From Microlunatus elymi (GTDB lineage: Bacteria > Actinomycetota > Actinomycetes > Propionibacteriales > Propionibacteriaceae), in NCBI RefSeq assembly GCF_007362775.1, contig NZ_CP041692.1, forward strand, positions 3,534,001 to 3,598,000: a DNA stretch of 64,000 nucleotides. The letters run 5' to 3'. Within the stretch, counting starts at the first letter, position 1; each line of letters starts with the position of its first letter. The notes below the pieces were generated by a model. That model saw only the letters and a program-made list of their open reading frames with translations, ran no database searches and was not told where the DNA came from. Shown here piece by piece: positions 45,491-54,453 of the stretch. The position numbers and the translations under genes are program-made.

Positions 45491-47131
45491 ATGACCGAAT
45501 CAGCTGTTTCGCACCAACAAGCGGGAAGCACCGAACGCAATTCCTGGGCTCCGATGGTGGGCCTGTTTCTGGCCCAGGTGCTGATGTCGTTCAACGTGGC
45601 CGCGCTGCCGGTCTCGCTGGGTGGCATGGTCGAGGCGTTCGGGGTGCCGCCGACCGTGGTCAGCTCGACCATCGTCGTCTACGGTCTGGCCGTCGCCGCC
45701 CTGGTGATGGTGGGCGCGAAACTGGGTCAGCGGATCGGCTGGGTGTTGATCTTCCGGGTGGTGATCGGACTGTTCGCGGTCTCGGCCGTCTTGATGATCA
45801 CCGCGCCGTCGGTCGGTTTCGCGATCGCCGGCCAGGCGGTGGCCGGCGCCTCTGCGGCGATCATCGTGCCCTCCTTGGTCGCCTTGATCGCGGAGAACTA
45901 CCACGGCGCTCAACAGGCCACCGCGATCGGTTCGCTGGGTTCGGCGCGGGCATTGTCGGGCGTGAGCGCGTTCTTGATCGGCGGCGCCCTCGGCACCTGG
46001 GTCGGTTGGCGACCCGTGTTCGGTATCGTGCTGGCCATCGCGGTCGCGGTCTTCATCTTCAGTTTCCGGCTGCGGTCAGACGGCGGCGACCGCAGCGTCA
46101 AGATCGACATCGTCGGCGCGATCCTGATCGGCCTGGCGATCGTGCTGCTCACCTTGGGTTTCAACAACCTCAACGCCTGGGGCGTCTTCTTCGCCAAGGA
46201 TGCGGCTCCGTTCACGATCATCGGCGTCTCCCCCGCACCGCTGTTCGTGCTGGTGGGAATCGTGCTCGGTCAGGCATTCGTCTTCTGGACGCTGCGCCGG
46301 ATGCGGACCGGGCAGGTGCCGCTGGTCGACCTGTCGGTGCTCAGCTCGCCGCAGGAACGAGCCGCGGTGTACGCGATGTTCATCGTGGTCGCGATGGAGG
46401 CCGCGCTGAACTTCTCGGTGCCGCTCTACATCCAGATCGTCCAGGGCCGCTCGCCGCTGGACACCTCGCTGGCGATGATGCCGTTCAACCTCACCGTCTT
46501 CGTCACCGCCATGCTGGTGGTGCGGTTCTACCAGCGTTACAGCCCGCGGACGATCGCGCTGTTCTCCTTCGCGCTGACCACGATCGCCCTGCTCTGGTTG
46601 GCATTCGTGGTCACCAACAACTGGGAGACACTGCCTACGATCCTCGGCCTGATCGTCTTCGGCGTCGGCCAGGGCAGCCTGGTGACGTTGGTGTTCAACG
46701 TGCTGGTCACCTCGGCGCCGAAGAACCGTGCCGGAGACGTCGGCTCGATCCGGGGCACCACCCAGAATCTCGCCTCCGCGGTCGGCACCGCGGTGATCGG
46801 CGCACTGCTGGTCACCCTGCTGGGCCTGCTCGTTGCCCGGGCCGTGCTCGGACATCCCGAGCTGCCGCCGGAACTGTTGGCCCAGGTCGACCTGACCAAC
46901 ATCAACTTCGTCAGCAATGATCAACTTCGCCAGACGCTGGAGCAGACCTCCGCGAGCGCCTCGCAGGTGGACGCTGCCGTGGCGATCAACGAGGAAGTAC
47001 GACTTCGTACGCTCCGGTTCGGCCTGTTGATCATGGCCGGGATCAGTGCGGTCGCCGCCGTTCCTGCCAGCCGGCTGCCCAACTACCGACCCGAGGCGTT
47101 GGACGACCCGTCACAGTGGGACGACGCGTGA
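45491..47131 (+). CDS. MFS transporter, DHA2-like (about 14 helices)
   Basis: A 546-aa major facilitator protein with 12-14 hydrophobic helices: VGLFLAQVLMSFNVAALPVSLGGM in helix 1, GQAVAGASAAIIVPSLVALIAENYHG in the helix 4-5 region, and FGVGQGSLVTLVFNVLVTSAPKNRAGDVGS later. A loop of about 50 residues precedes the last helix (VDLTNINFVSNDQLRQTLEQTSASASQ). GAAGG precedes the ATG. Located right after glutaminase, so an amino-acid or related export role is possible. The IS may impose polarity on it. Confidence 0.85.
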   Translation: MTESAVSHQQAGSTERNSWAPMVGLFLAQVLMSFNVAALPVSLGGMVEAFGVPPTVVSSTIVVYGLAVAALVMVGAKLGQRIGWVLIFRVVIGLFAVSAVLMITAPSVGFAIAGQAVAGASAAIIVPSLVALIAENYHGAQQATAIGSLGSARALSGVSAFLIGGALGTWVGWRPVFGIVLAIAVAVFIFSFRLRSDGGDRSVKIDIVGAILIGLAIVLLTLGFNNLNAWGVFFAKDAAPFTIIGVSPAPLFVLVGIVLGQAFVFWTLRRMRTGQVPLVDLSVLSSPQERAAVYAMFIVVAMEAALNFSVPLYIQIVQGRSPLDTSLAMMPFNLTVFVTAMLVVRFYQRYSPRTIALFSFALTTIALLWLAFVVTNNWETLPTILGLIVFGVGQGSLVTLVFNVLVTSAPKNRAGDVGSIRGTTQNLASAVGTAVIGALLVTLLGLLVARAVLGHPELPPELLAQVDLTNINFVSNDQLRQTLEQTSASASQVDAAVAINEEVRLRTLRFGLLIMAGISAVAAVPASRLPNYRPEALDDPSQWDDA

Positions 47132-47171
47132 GCCTCCGGCGGCGCCCGGATTCGGCTACGGTCCTGATGCC

Positions 47172-48383
47172 ATGACGAACGACGAGCCGGCCGCACCCGA
47201 CGAGCCGACCACCCCGTCCGTGGGTCAGGCCGTACCTCCGGCGCGAGCCGGGATGCCCCGCGCGGCCGTGTTGGTGATCGTCCCGGCGGCGCTGGCGATC
47301 TGCGCGGTGCTGCTGCGTGAGCTGGCCTGGCTGTTCGGTCCGGTGACGCTCGCCCTGGTGATCGTGATCTTGGTGCATCCGATCCACAGTTGGCTGATCC
47401 GGATCGGTGTGCCCAAAGCCGTCGCGCTGGCCGGACTGATGATCGCGATCTTCGGTCTGGTGCTGGGCCTGATCGCGATCATCGTACTGTCGCTGGCCAG
47501 GCTGGCGACCATCCTGCCCAGCTACATCCCGGCCGCATCGCAACGGCTGCAGGGAATCATCGACCTGCTGCGCCGACTCGGTGTGGGTTCGGAGCAGGTC
47601 CGGGAGATCATCGGCTCGCTCGACGTGACGACTGCTGCTCGCTTCATCACCAGCCATCTGCCGACCTTGATCAGCCAGGGCGCCACCGCCGTGCTGTTGT
47701 GCAGCCTGCTGCTGTTCCTGGCGATGGAGTCCGCGGGAATCGCCGACCGGATGAAACCGATCCTGGCGACCCGGCCGCGGGCCGGTCTGGCGTTGCTGGA
47801 TGCGGTCCGCAAGACCCGCCGCTTCCTGGCGGTGACGGGCTTTTTCGCCGTGGTCGTCGGCACCCTCGACGTGGTGCTGTTGTGGGTGATCGGTGTCCCG
47901 CTGGCACCGTTGTGGGGCTTGCTGGCCGCGGCCTGCAACTTCATCCCGTACGTCGGTTTCATCATCGGCGTCATCCCGCCGGCCCTGCTGGCGCTGCTCG
48001 GCGGCGGCTGGGATCAGATGGTGTTCGTGATCATCGCCTACATCGTGCTGAATTCGATCTTCACCACCCTGGTGCCGGCCAAGGTCGTCGGCAACGCGGT
48101 CGGCGTCGCGGTGCCGGTCACCTTCGTCGCGGTGGTCTTCTGGGCCTGGGTGCTCGGCCCGCTGGGCTCGATCCTGGCGATCCCGCTGACCCTGTTCGTG
48201 AAGTCGGCGCTGATCGACTCCGATCCCCGTGCAGCCTGGCTCTCCGGGTTCTTCGACGCGCCGGAAGGCAGACTGGCGAAACGGCGCCGCAGCCAGGACG
48301 CCGCCGCTGCGCGGCAGCACTCCGGTGCCGACGTGGTGCCGCCTGCGAACGGCACGAACGAGGTTGCCGCCGAGTCAGAATGA
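47172..48383 (+). CDS. AI-2E family transporter (PerM/TqsA-like)
   Basis: A 403-aa membrane protein of the AI-2 exporter/PerM family: N-terminal hydrophobic pair (AALAICAVLLRELAWLFGPVTLALVIVILVHP), a soluble mid-section (RLQGIIDLLRRLGVGSEQVREIIGSL), and the C-terminal block PLWGLLAAACNFIPYVGFIIGVIPPALLALLGGGW. The role may be small-molecule or ion export; members differ. Start ATG follows TACGGT by 9 bases. Overlaps the convergent amidohydrolase remnant by 9 bases. Confidence 0.87.
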   Translation: MTNDEPAAPDEPTTPSVGQAVPPARAGMPRAAVLVIVPAALAICAVLLRELAWLFGPVTLALVIVILVHPIHSWLIRIGVPKAVALAGLMIAIFGLVLGLIAIIVLSLARLATILPSYIPAASQRLQGIIDLLRRLGVGSEQVREIIGSLDVTTAARFITSHLPTLISQGATAVLLCSLLLFLAMESAGIADRMKPILATRPRAGLALLDAVRKTRRFLAVTGFFAVVVGTLDVVLLWVIGVPLAPLWGLLAAACNFIPYVGFIIGVIPPALLALLGGGWDQMVFVIIAYIVLNSIFTTLVPAKVVGNAVGVAVPVTFVAVVFWAWVLGPLGSILAIPLTLFVKSALIDSDPRAAWLSGFFDAPEGRLAKRRRSQDAAAARQHSGADVVPPANGTNEVAAESE

Positions 48384-48796
48384 ATCGAGCCGAGCGTCGA
48401 TCTCGTCGAATCTGGTCACCGTCGGGTGTTCGATGATCGATCCGCCGATGATGACCAGCTCCGGGTCGACGGAGGCCCGGAATCCGTCCAGCGGATTGGA
48501 CGCGAGCACGACCAGGTCGGCCGCCAAGCCCGTCCGCACCGCGCCCGTCACCCGATCCAACCCGAGGATCGCGGCGTTGGCCCGGTGGCGGCGTGCGCGT
48601 TGATCAGGCCCGGTACGACGAAACGCCCACGGCCCTGGAGGATGCGACATCCCGACGGAACCTCGATGTCCGCTGCGGCACCCACCCGCTCGATCGTGCC
48701 GTCACGTCCCACCAGCACCGTCTGATCGGACAGCACGCTGCCATCGGCATCACCGGTCACGACGGTCACATTGGTCAAGCCGAACGATCCGCGCAT
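48375..48796 (-). pseudogene. Amidohydrolase gene with large internal deletion and frameshift
   Basis: The start encodes a normal amidohydrolase N-terminus (LTNVTVVTGDADGSVLSD..RFVVPGLINAHA), ending where the metal-binding HxH should follow. Within about 30 bases another frame continues with a typical C-terminus (RANAAILGLDRVTGAVRTG, LAADLVVLASNPLDGFRAS..VIIGGSIIEHP). The whole catalytic barrel (about 250-280 codons) is missing and the halves are out of frame near 48580-48600. Non-functional. Confidence 0.8.
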
Positions 48797-48910
48797 GGGC
48801 TCATTTCCTTGGTCGGCGGGTCGGATCCGATCACCACGACGTCATCGGCTCCGGGCGTTGATCATGCGAGGTCAACGACTTGATGCCGGCCATCACCAGC
48901 CCGGAATCGG

Positions 48911-49900
48911 TCATCCGTAGTGATTCCAGCCGGCCTCGCCCTCCCACGACGCACCGTCGACGGTGACCGCGGACTCGCCCTCGTGCACAGCCCCGATCAC
49001 CGTCCAGCCGGCGGGCACCCGGTCGGCGGCGAAGGTCGCCGCCAGGGCGTGGTCCTCGCCGCCGGTCAAGATCAACTTCAACGGATCCGATCCGGTCGCC
49101 GCCGCCACCGCCTGCAGCGGTTCGGCGACCTCGAACGCGTCCGAGCGCAGATCGATCGCGACTCCCGATCGCTCGGCCACGTGACCAAGATCAGCCAGCA
49201 GCCCGTCGGAGATGTCGATCATGGACGTCGCACCGGCCAGCGCCGCCACTTTTCCCTGCCCGTACGGGACTTCCGGCACCTGTTGCGCCTGTACGGCAGC
49301 CCGCGGCGACCGGAATCCGCGGCCGAGCACCGCGAGCCCGGCGGCCGCCCAGCCGACGCGGCCGCAGAGCGCGACGACCTGTCCCGGCCGGGCACCGTCG
49401 CGCCGGACCGGGGCCCGGCCGTCCAGGGTGCCCAGCACGGTAACGGAGATCGCGATCTGAGCCGAGCGAGTGACGTCACCGCCGACCAGCGACACTCCGG
49501 CGGTGTCGCATTCGGCCCGCAGCCCCCGGGCGAAGTCCAGCGCCCAGCGCTCCTCGGTGTCGGCGGGCGCGGCGAAGCCGACCACGATCGCCGTCGCGGT
49601 GCCGCCCATCGCCTCGATGTCGGCCACGTTCACCGCCACCGACTTGCGACCGACGTCGGTGGCCGACGACCATTGCGGTTTGAAGTGCACGTCCTGGATC
49701 AGCACGTCCACCGAGCAGACCAGCGGCGAGTCGACCGCGAGCACGGCGCCGTCATCGCCGGGCCCGATCACCACGTCCGGTCCGGCCGGCAGATCAGCGG
49801 TGATCTCGTCGATCAGGCCGAACTCTCCTACCTCGGCCAAGGTGCGATGTCCATGATCGGAACCGCCCGCACTCGATGCGGTCGGGAAAAACGAACTCAT
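48911..49900 (-). CDS. thiL: Thiamine-monophosphate kinase
   Basis: A 329-aa AIR-synthase-fold kinase that makes thiamine diphosphate from thiamine phosphate. Visible: GEFGLIDEITADL, the Asp/Gly loop VVIGPGDDGAVLAVDS, VDVLIQDVHFKPQW, GRKSVAVNVADIEAMGG, VSLVGGDVTRS and SMIDISDGLLADLGHVAERS. A GAGAGGCAGG stretch precedes the ATG. In actinobacteria it neighbours the Lrp-domain, DUF3515 and ddl genes, as here, though in opposite orientation to the first two. Confidence 0.94.
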   Translation of the reverse strand: MSSFFPTASSAGGSDHGHRTLAEVGEFGLIDEITADLPAGPDVVIGPGDDGAVLAVDSPLVCSVDVLIQDVHFKPQWSSATDVGRKSVAVNVADIEAMGGTATAIVVGFAAPADTEERWALDFARGLRAECDTAGVSLVGGDVTRSAQIAISVTVLGTLDGRAPVRRDGARPGQVVALCGRVGWAAAGLAVLGRGFRSPRAAVQAQQVPEVPYGQGKVAALAGATSMIDISDGLLADLGHVAERSGVAIDLRSDAFEVAEPLQAVAAATGSDPLKLILTGGEDHALAATFAADRVPAGWTVIGAVHEGESAVTVDGASWEGEAGWNHYG

Positions 49901-50007
49901 GCCTGCCTCTCGAACAGCTGACCGGGTAGCGTGTGGTCAGCCGAGAGCGTACCGTCGCTCGCTCATGGTCGTCCGCGCCGCTCGCACACAAGGGAGAGTG
50001 ATCCACC

Positions 50008-50244
50008 ATGGCCGTGCAGGCATACATTCTGGTTCAGACCGGCGTCGGTCAGGCCGCCGATGTGGCAGCCAAGATCCGTACCATCTCCGGCGTCACGCTG
50101 GCCGAGGACGTGACCGGTCCGTACGACGTGATCGTGCGCGCGGAGGCGGCCAATGTCGACGAGCTCGGCGCGTTGGTGGTGGCCAAGGTGCAAGTCGTGG
50201 AAGGAATCACCCGCACCGTGACCTGCCCGGTGGTCCATATCTGA
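50008..50244 (+). CDS. Lrp/AsnC ligand-binding (RAM) domain protein
   Basis: A 78-aa stand-alone regulator-of-amino-acid-metabolism domain (VQAYILVQTGVGQAADVAAKIRTISGV, TGPYDVIVRAEAANVDELG) with no DNA-binding part. Such proteins form oligomers that bind amino acids; here the partner is unknown. AAGGGAGAG precedes the ATG. Conserved next to thiL, DUF3515 and ddl in actinobacteria. Confidence 0.9.
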   Translation: MAVQAYILVQTGVGQAADVAAKIRTISGVTLAEDVTGPYDVIVRAEAANVDELGALVVAKVQVVEGITRTVTCPVVHI

Positions 50245-50274
50245 GTTCGATTCGGGCCGTCGAGTCCTGCGGGT

Positions 50275-50280
50275 TAGGGT
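50275..50280 (+). promoter_or_regulatory. -10 box TAGGGT, leaderless DUF3515 gene
   Basis: TAGGGT, 6 bases, ATG. Same hexamer as the dehydrogenase promoter at 4408 and the ddl promoter at 51959. Confidence 0.55.
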
Positions 50281-50286
50281 CTCGGC

Positions 50287-50760
50287 ATGCGATCCGGTCT
50301 GCCACGGTTGACGGTCCGGATCGCGCTGGCCGGGCTGTTGACGATCATGGTCGTCGGCTGTTCCGGCCCGGTCCGGCTGACGCCGCCGACACCGACCGGT
50401 GGGACTGCGACGATCTGCCGCCATCTCGTCTCGGCAACTCCGGACGTGGTCGATGATCAAGATCGCGTCAAGACCGAGCCTATCTCGCCGTACACGTCGG
50501 CCTGGGGCAAACCGGCGATCACGTTGGCTTGCGGCGTGGGGAAACCGGCGGGACTGAACGCCGCCAGCCAGTGCTTTGAAGTGAACGGGGTCGGCTGGTA
50601 CGCCGAGGATCGTAACGGCGACTACCGCTTCACCACGATCGGGCGGAAGGCGTACGTGCAGGTGGTGGTGCCGGACAAGTACGCCCCGCAGGCCAACCCG
50701 CTGATCGATCTGGCGAAGCCGATCAAGGACACCGTTCCGGTGATCAAGAACTGCGTCTGA
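50287..50760 (+). CDS. DUF3515 domain lipoprotein
   Basis: 157 aa. Signal peptide (RIALAGLLTIMVVGC) with a lipobox VVGC, then the DUF3515 region CRHLVSATPDVVDDQDRVKTEP, WGKPAITLACGVGKPAGL, CFEVNGVGWYAEDRNGDYRFTTIGRKAYVQVVVPDKY. Function unknown; the conserved position by ddl suggests a role in the envelope. Convergent with ddl, 15 bases apart. Confidence 0.9.
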   Translation: MRSGLPRLTVRIALAGLLTIMVVGCSGPVRLTPPTPTGGTATICRHLVSATPDVVDDQDRVKTEPISPYTSAWGKPAITLACGVGKPAGLNAASQCFEVNGVGWYAEDRNGDYRFTTIGRKAYVQVVVPDKYAPQANPLIDLAKPIKDTVPVIKNCV

Positions 50761-50775
50761 TCAGCCCGGATGTGA

Positions 50776-51930
50776 TCAGCGCAGGCCGGTCGGCCGATCC
50801 AGGGCCAACTGCAGCAGCCGGTCCACCAGGGTCGGGTAGTCGATCCCGCTGGCCGCCCAGACCCGCGGATACATCGAGTGCTCGGTGAAACCCGGCATGG
50901 TGTTGATCTCGTTGACCACCAACCGGCCCTCGGCGGTGAGGAAGAAGTCGACCCGGGCCAGCCCTTCGCAGCTGATCGCGTCGAAGGATCGTGCGGCCAG
51001 TGCCCGCATCTCGTCGGCGACCTCGGTCGGCAGATCGGCCGGCACGTCCAGATCGACCTGCTCCTCGGGCAGATATTTGGCGTCGAAGTCGTAGAAGCCG
51101 GAGTCGGTGTGCATCCGGATCTCGGCGATCGCACTGACCTGCGGCGCGGCGCCGCCGAGCGACTGCAGCACACCGCACTCCAACTCGCGAGCGTTCTCGA
51201 AACCCTCCTCGATGATCACCTTCGGGTCGTACTGATGCGCGAAGGCGATCGCGTCCTCGAGCTGGGACTCGTCGGTGACCTTGCTGATGCCGATGCTGGA
51301 CCCGTTGCGGGTGGGCTTGACGTAGAGCGGATAGGTCAGCTGGGAGACCTGTTTCAACGCCTGTTCCCGATCGCGCTGCCAATCGGCCGGCGTGATCACC
51401 ACGTACGGGCCGATCGGCAGTCCGGCGCCGGCGAAGATCATCTTCATGTAGTGCTTGTCCATGCCGACCGCACTGGCCAGCACACCCGCGCCGACGTAGC
51501 GAGTGCCCATCATCTCGAACAGGCCCTGGATCGTGCCGTCCTCGCCGAACGGACCGTGCAGCAGCGAGAACGCGACATCGACCGGACCCAACTCGGCGAG
51601 CCCACCACCGCCGGACGCTCGCTGCACCAGCTCGCCACCGCCGCCGGAGCTACCCGGCAGCAGCATCGCCTCGGCCGCCTGTTCGGTCAGCTCGGGGAGC
51701 TTGCGGTCGGACACCTGGAGGGCGGCGATCTGATCGGCGGAAACCACGATCCAGCGGCCGCTGCGGGAGATGCCCACGCCGATCACGTCGTAGCGGTCCT
51801 GATCAATCGCGCCGACCACGCCACGAGCGGTCAGGCACGACACCGGATGCTCGTCGCTGGTCCCGCCGAACACCACGGCCACCCGCGGTTTCCGACCGGG
51901 TCCCGCGGCCGGTTCGCTTGCCTGGCTCAT
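50776..51930 (-). CDS. ddl: D-alanine-D-alanine ligase
   Basis: A 384-aa ATP-grasp ligase supplying the D-Ala-D-Ala terminus of peptidoglycan precursors. Text: VAVVFGGTSDEHPVSCLTARGV, FSLLHGPFGEDGTIQGLFEMMGTRYVGAGVLASAVGMDK, PLYVKPTRNGSSIGISKV, and the C-terminal metal site SCEGLARVDFFLTAEGRLVVNEINTMPGFTEHSMYP. ATG at 51930 has GGGGAG 6 bases upstream. An in-frame ATG at 51948 lies almost at the predicted transcription start and is less likely. Confidence 0.94.
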   Translation of the reverse strand: MSQASEPAAGPGRKPRVAVVFGGTSDEHPVSCLTARGVVGAIDQDRYDVIGVGISRSGRWIVVSADQIAALQVSDRKLPELTEQAAEAMLLPGSSGGGGELVQRASGGGGLAELGPVDVAFSLLHGPFGEDGTIQGLFEMMGTRYVGAGVLASAVGMDKHYMKMIFAGAGLPIGPYVVITPADWQRDREQALKQVSQLTYPLYVKPTRNGSSIGISKVTDESQLEDAIAFAHQYDPKVIIEEGFENARELECGVLQSLGGAAPQVSAIAEIRMHTDSGFYDFDAKYLPEEQVDLDVPADLPTEVADEMRALAARSFDAISCEGLARVDFFLTAEGRLVVNEINTMPGFTEHSMYPRVWAASGIDYPTLVDRLLQLALDRPTGLR

Positions 51931-51958
51931 GCTCATCTCCCCAACCATGTCGCCGAAG

Positions 51959-51964
51959 ACCCTA
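51959..51964 (-). promoter_or_regulatory. -10 box TAGGGT of ddl
   Basis: Predicts a transcript starting about 20 bases before ATG 51930, leaving room for the GGGGAG ribosome site. Confidence 0.45.
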
Positions 51965-52058
51965 CCGTGGCTCGGCGTTCAAGCCATGTCGGCGCGCACG
52001 AGACCGTACGAGTCCAGGCGGTGACGCTGCCCTAGACCGCTGCCGCCAGACTGGACCC

Positions 52059-53186
52059 ATGCCCGACGACATGCCCAACCAGCTACCCAACGACGCGCGC
52101 GGCCCATCGCTGCACCAGTATCGGCCACACCCGGACACCATCGCGATCTCCGCCGGCCGTCCGGAACGTCGCCCCGATGCTCCGCTCAATCAGCCGATCG
52201 TGCCCGCTTCGACCTACGTCGGCGGCGACGGCACCGAATGGGTCGGCTACGGCCGTTACGGCAATCCGGGCTGGTCGGCCCTGGAGGACGCCGTCGGCGC
52301 GTTGGAGGGCGGCACCGCGCTCGCCTTCGCCAGCGGGATGGCCGCGGCCGCAGCAGTCTTCTCCAGCATCCCGCCCGATGCCGTGGTGGTGATCCCGGAA
52401 CACTGCTATCTGGGTGTTGCCTCGTTGGCGCACGAGCACGCGCAGCGGCACGGCTTGACGGTGCGGACCGTCGACATCACCGACACCGAGCGGGTGCTCG
52501 CCGCGGCGGACGGGGCCCGGCTGATCTGGCTCGAGTCCCCGGCCAATCCGACCATGGAGGTCGCCGACCTGGCCGCGATCGCCGCCGGCCGGCCCGACGG
52601 TTGCCTGCTGTTGGTGGACAACACGTTCGCCACCCCGATCCTGCAGCAGCCGATCGGTCTCGGGTCCGACATCGTGTTGCATTCGGCGACCAAGTTCCTG
52701 TCCGGCCACTCCGACGCCCTCTGCGGGATGTTGATCTTCGCCGACGGGCGGGAGGAGCTGCTCGAGGCAGCCGAGAGCGCCCGCAAGTTGCACGGTGCCA
52801 CGCCCGGCGTGTTGGAGGCGTACCTGGTGTTGCGCGGCATCCGCACTCTGTCGGTACGGGTCCGGCATGCGGAGTCGACGGCACGGACGTTGGCCGAGAC
52901 GCTGGCCGAGCATCCGCTGGTCGAGCGAGTCCGCTACCCCGGCTTCGGTTCCATGCTGGCGATCGAACTGCCGGACGCGAGCGCCGCGGACACCATGATC
53001 AACTCACTTCGGCTGTGGGTGCACGCGACCAGCCTCGGCGGGGTCGAGTCCAGTCTGGAACGGCGTCGACGTTGGCCGTCGGAGCTGAAATCGGTGCCGG
53101 AAGGTCTTGTCCGGATGTCGGTCGGACTCGAACACGTCGACGACCTGATCGCCGATCTGCGACAGGCACTTGACTTGATCACTTGA
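52059..53186 (+). CDS. Cys/Met metabolism PLP-dependent enzyme (cystathionine gamma-lyase/synthase-like)
   Basis: A 375-aa fold-type I PLP enzyme: LNQPIVPASTYVGGDGTEWVGYGRYGNPGWSALE, LAFASGMAAAAAV, LESPANPTMEVAD, VDNTFATPILQQP, and the Schiff-base lysine in HSATKFLSGHSDALCG. The C-terminus VESSLERRRRWPSE replaces the usual SLGGVESL..THP pattern only partly, so lyase and synthase cannot be separated. The ATG choice is supported by family length; the upstream extension is basic and non-coding. It ends in a triple TTGATCA cluster. Confidence 0.9.
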   Translation: MPDDMPNQLPNDARGPSLHQYRPHPDTIAISAGRPERRPDAPLNQPIVPASTYVGGDGTEWVGYGRYGNPGWSALEDAVGALEGGTALAFASGMAAAAAVFSSIPPDAVVVIPEHCYLGVASLAHEHAQRHGLTVRTVDITDTERVLAAADGARLIWLESPANPTMEVADLAAIAAGRPDGCLLLVDNTFATPILQQPIGLGSDIVLHSATKFLSGHSDALCGMLIFADGREELLEAAESARKLHGATPGVLEAYLVLRGIRTLSVRVRHAESTARTLAETLAEHPLVERVRYPGFGSMLAIELPDASAADTMINSLRLWVHATSLGGVESSLERRRRWPSELKSVPEGLVRMSVGLEHVDDLIADLRQALDLIT

Positions 53187-53202
53187 TCAAGTCACTTGAT
53201 CA
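53172..53202. repeat. Triple TTGATCA cluster with a 10-bp palindrome
   Basis: GACTTGATCA-ct-TGATCAAGTC is a perfect inverted repeat spanning the stop codon of the PLP enzyme, and a third TTGATCA follows 6 bases later. The densest occurrence of the window-wide motif. Confidence 0.7.
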
Positions 53203-53246
53203 AAGCTTCGCCCAAGACGGCGTGCCGAACCTTGATCAACTCTCGG

Positions 53247-53252
53247 TACTCT
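53247..53252 (+). promoter_or_regulatory. -10 box TACTCT, leaderless ino1
   Basis: TACTCT, 7 bases, ATG; a TTGATCA copy lies just upstream at 53232-53238. Confidence 0.5.
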
Positions 53253-53259
53253 TCGGCCC

Positions 53260-54330
53260 ATGTCACGTATTCGCGTAGCCATCGTCGGCGTCGGAAACTG
53301 CGCCTCCTCCTTGATCCAGGGCGTGCAGTACTACCGCGACGCACCCGACGACGAAGAAGTACCGGGCCTGATGCATGTCCTCTTCGGCGACTATCACGTC
53401 GGCGACATCGACTTCGTCGCCGCCTTCGATGTTGATCAGAAGAAGGTCGGTCTTGATCTTGCCGATGCGATCAACGCCAGTGAGAACAATACGATCAAGA
53501 TCTGCGACGTACCGCGGACCGAGGTGACGGTGCAGCGCGGGCCGACCTTCGATGGCCTCGGCGAGTACTACCGGGAGACGATCACCGAGTCCGACGAGCC
53601 GGCCGTCGATGTGGCGGCAGCGCTGCGCGAGGCCGGGGTCGACGTCCTGATCTCCTATCTGCCGGTGGGATCCGACGAAGCGGACAAGCACTACGCCCAG
53701 TGCGCGATCGACGCCGGCGTCGGCTTCGTCAACGCGCTGCCGGTCTTCATCGCCTCGGATCCGTTGTGGGCCAAGAAATTCACCGATGCCGGGGTGCCGA
53801 TCGTCGGCGACGACATCAAGAGCCAGGTCGGCGCCACCATCACCCACCGGGTGCTCGCCAAGCTGTTCGCCGATCGCGGGGTGAAGCTCGATCACACCTA
53901 TCAGCTGAACTTCGGCGGAAACATGGACTTCATGAACATGTTGGAGCGCAAGCGGCTGCACTCGAAGAAGATCAGCAAGACCCAGGCGGTCACCTCCCAG
54001 ATCCCGTACGAGATGGAGGGCGCCGACGTGCACGTGGGGCCGAGCGACTTCGTGCCGTTCCTGCAAGATCAAAAGCATGCGCTGGTCCGGCTGGAGGGTC
54101 GCGGCTTCGGCGACGTGCCGCTGAAGCTGGAGTACAAGCTGGAGGTGTGGGACTCTCCCAACTCCGCCGGGATCGTGATCGACGCGCTGCGAGCCTGCAA
54201 GATCGCCAAGGATCGCGGCATCGGCGGCCCGGTGCTGAGCGCCAGCTCGTACTTCATGAAGAGCCCGCCCGAGCAGTACGACGACTCCACCGCCCGCGAC
54301 GAGGTCGAGCGCTTCATCGCCGGCAGCTGA
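53260..54330 (+). CDS. ino1: Inositol-3-phosphate synthase
   Basis: A 356-aa NAD-dependent myo-inositol-1-phosphate synthase, the first step to phosphatidylinositol and mycothiol. Text: [23 protein letters not shown] (dinucleotide fold), [75 protein letters not shown], and [32 protein letters not shown]. Length matches the actinobacterial form. Start set by the leaderless promoter and family N-terminus. Confidence 0.95.
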   Translation: MSRIRVAIVGVGNCASSLIQGVQYYRDAPDDEEVPGLMHVLFGDYHVGDIDFVAAFDVDQKKVGLDLADAINASENNTIKICDVPRTEVTVQRGPTFDGLGEYYRETITESDEPAVDVAAALREAGVDVLISYLPVGSDEADKHYAQCAIDAGVGFVNALPVFIASDPLWAKKFTDAGVPIVGDDIKSQVGATITHRVLAKLFADRGVKLDHTYQLNFGGNMDFMNMLERKRLHSKKISKTQAVTSQIPYEMEGADVHVGPSDFVPFLQDQKHALVRLEGRGFGDVPLKLEYKLEVWDSPNSAGIVIDALRACKIAKDRGIGGPVLSASSYFMKSPPEQYDDSTARDEVERFIAGS

Positions 54331-54360
54331 TCACCCCGCATACTGCCTGGCCCCACCCTC

Positions 54361-54432
54361 CACAGCCGCGCGCAAAACCGACCGCCGCACCCGATATTCC
54401 GCGTGCGGCGGAGGTTCTTGCGCGCGGCTGTG
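54361..54432. repeat. Nested inverted repeat between ino1 and panC
   Basis: Outer arms CACAGCCGCGCGCAA (54361-54375) and exact complement (54418-54432). Inner arms CCGCCGCAC (54382-54390) and GTGCGGCGG (54403-54411). Lies between convergent genes; probable two-way terminator. Confidence 0.75.
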
Positions 54433-54453
54433 TGGATTGACGGTAGGGACGGG

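Noticed and set aside
53172-53193. The TTGATCA palindrome as an ordinary terminator
   Set aside because: It overlaps the stop codon, is AT-rich without a T run, and matches the window-wide word; listed as a repeat instead.
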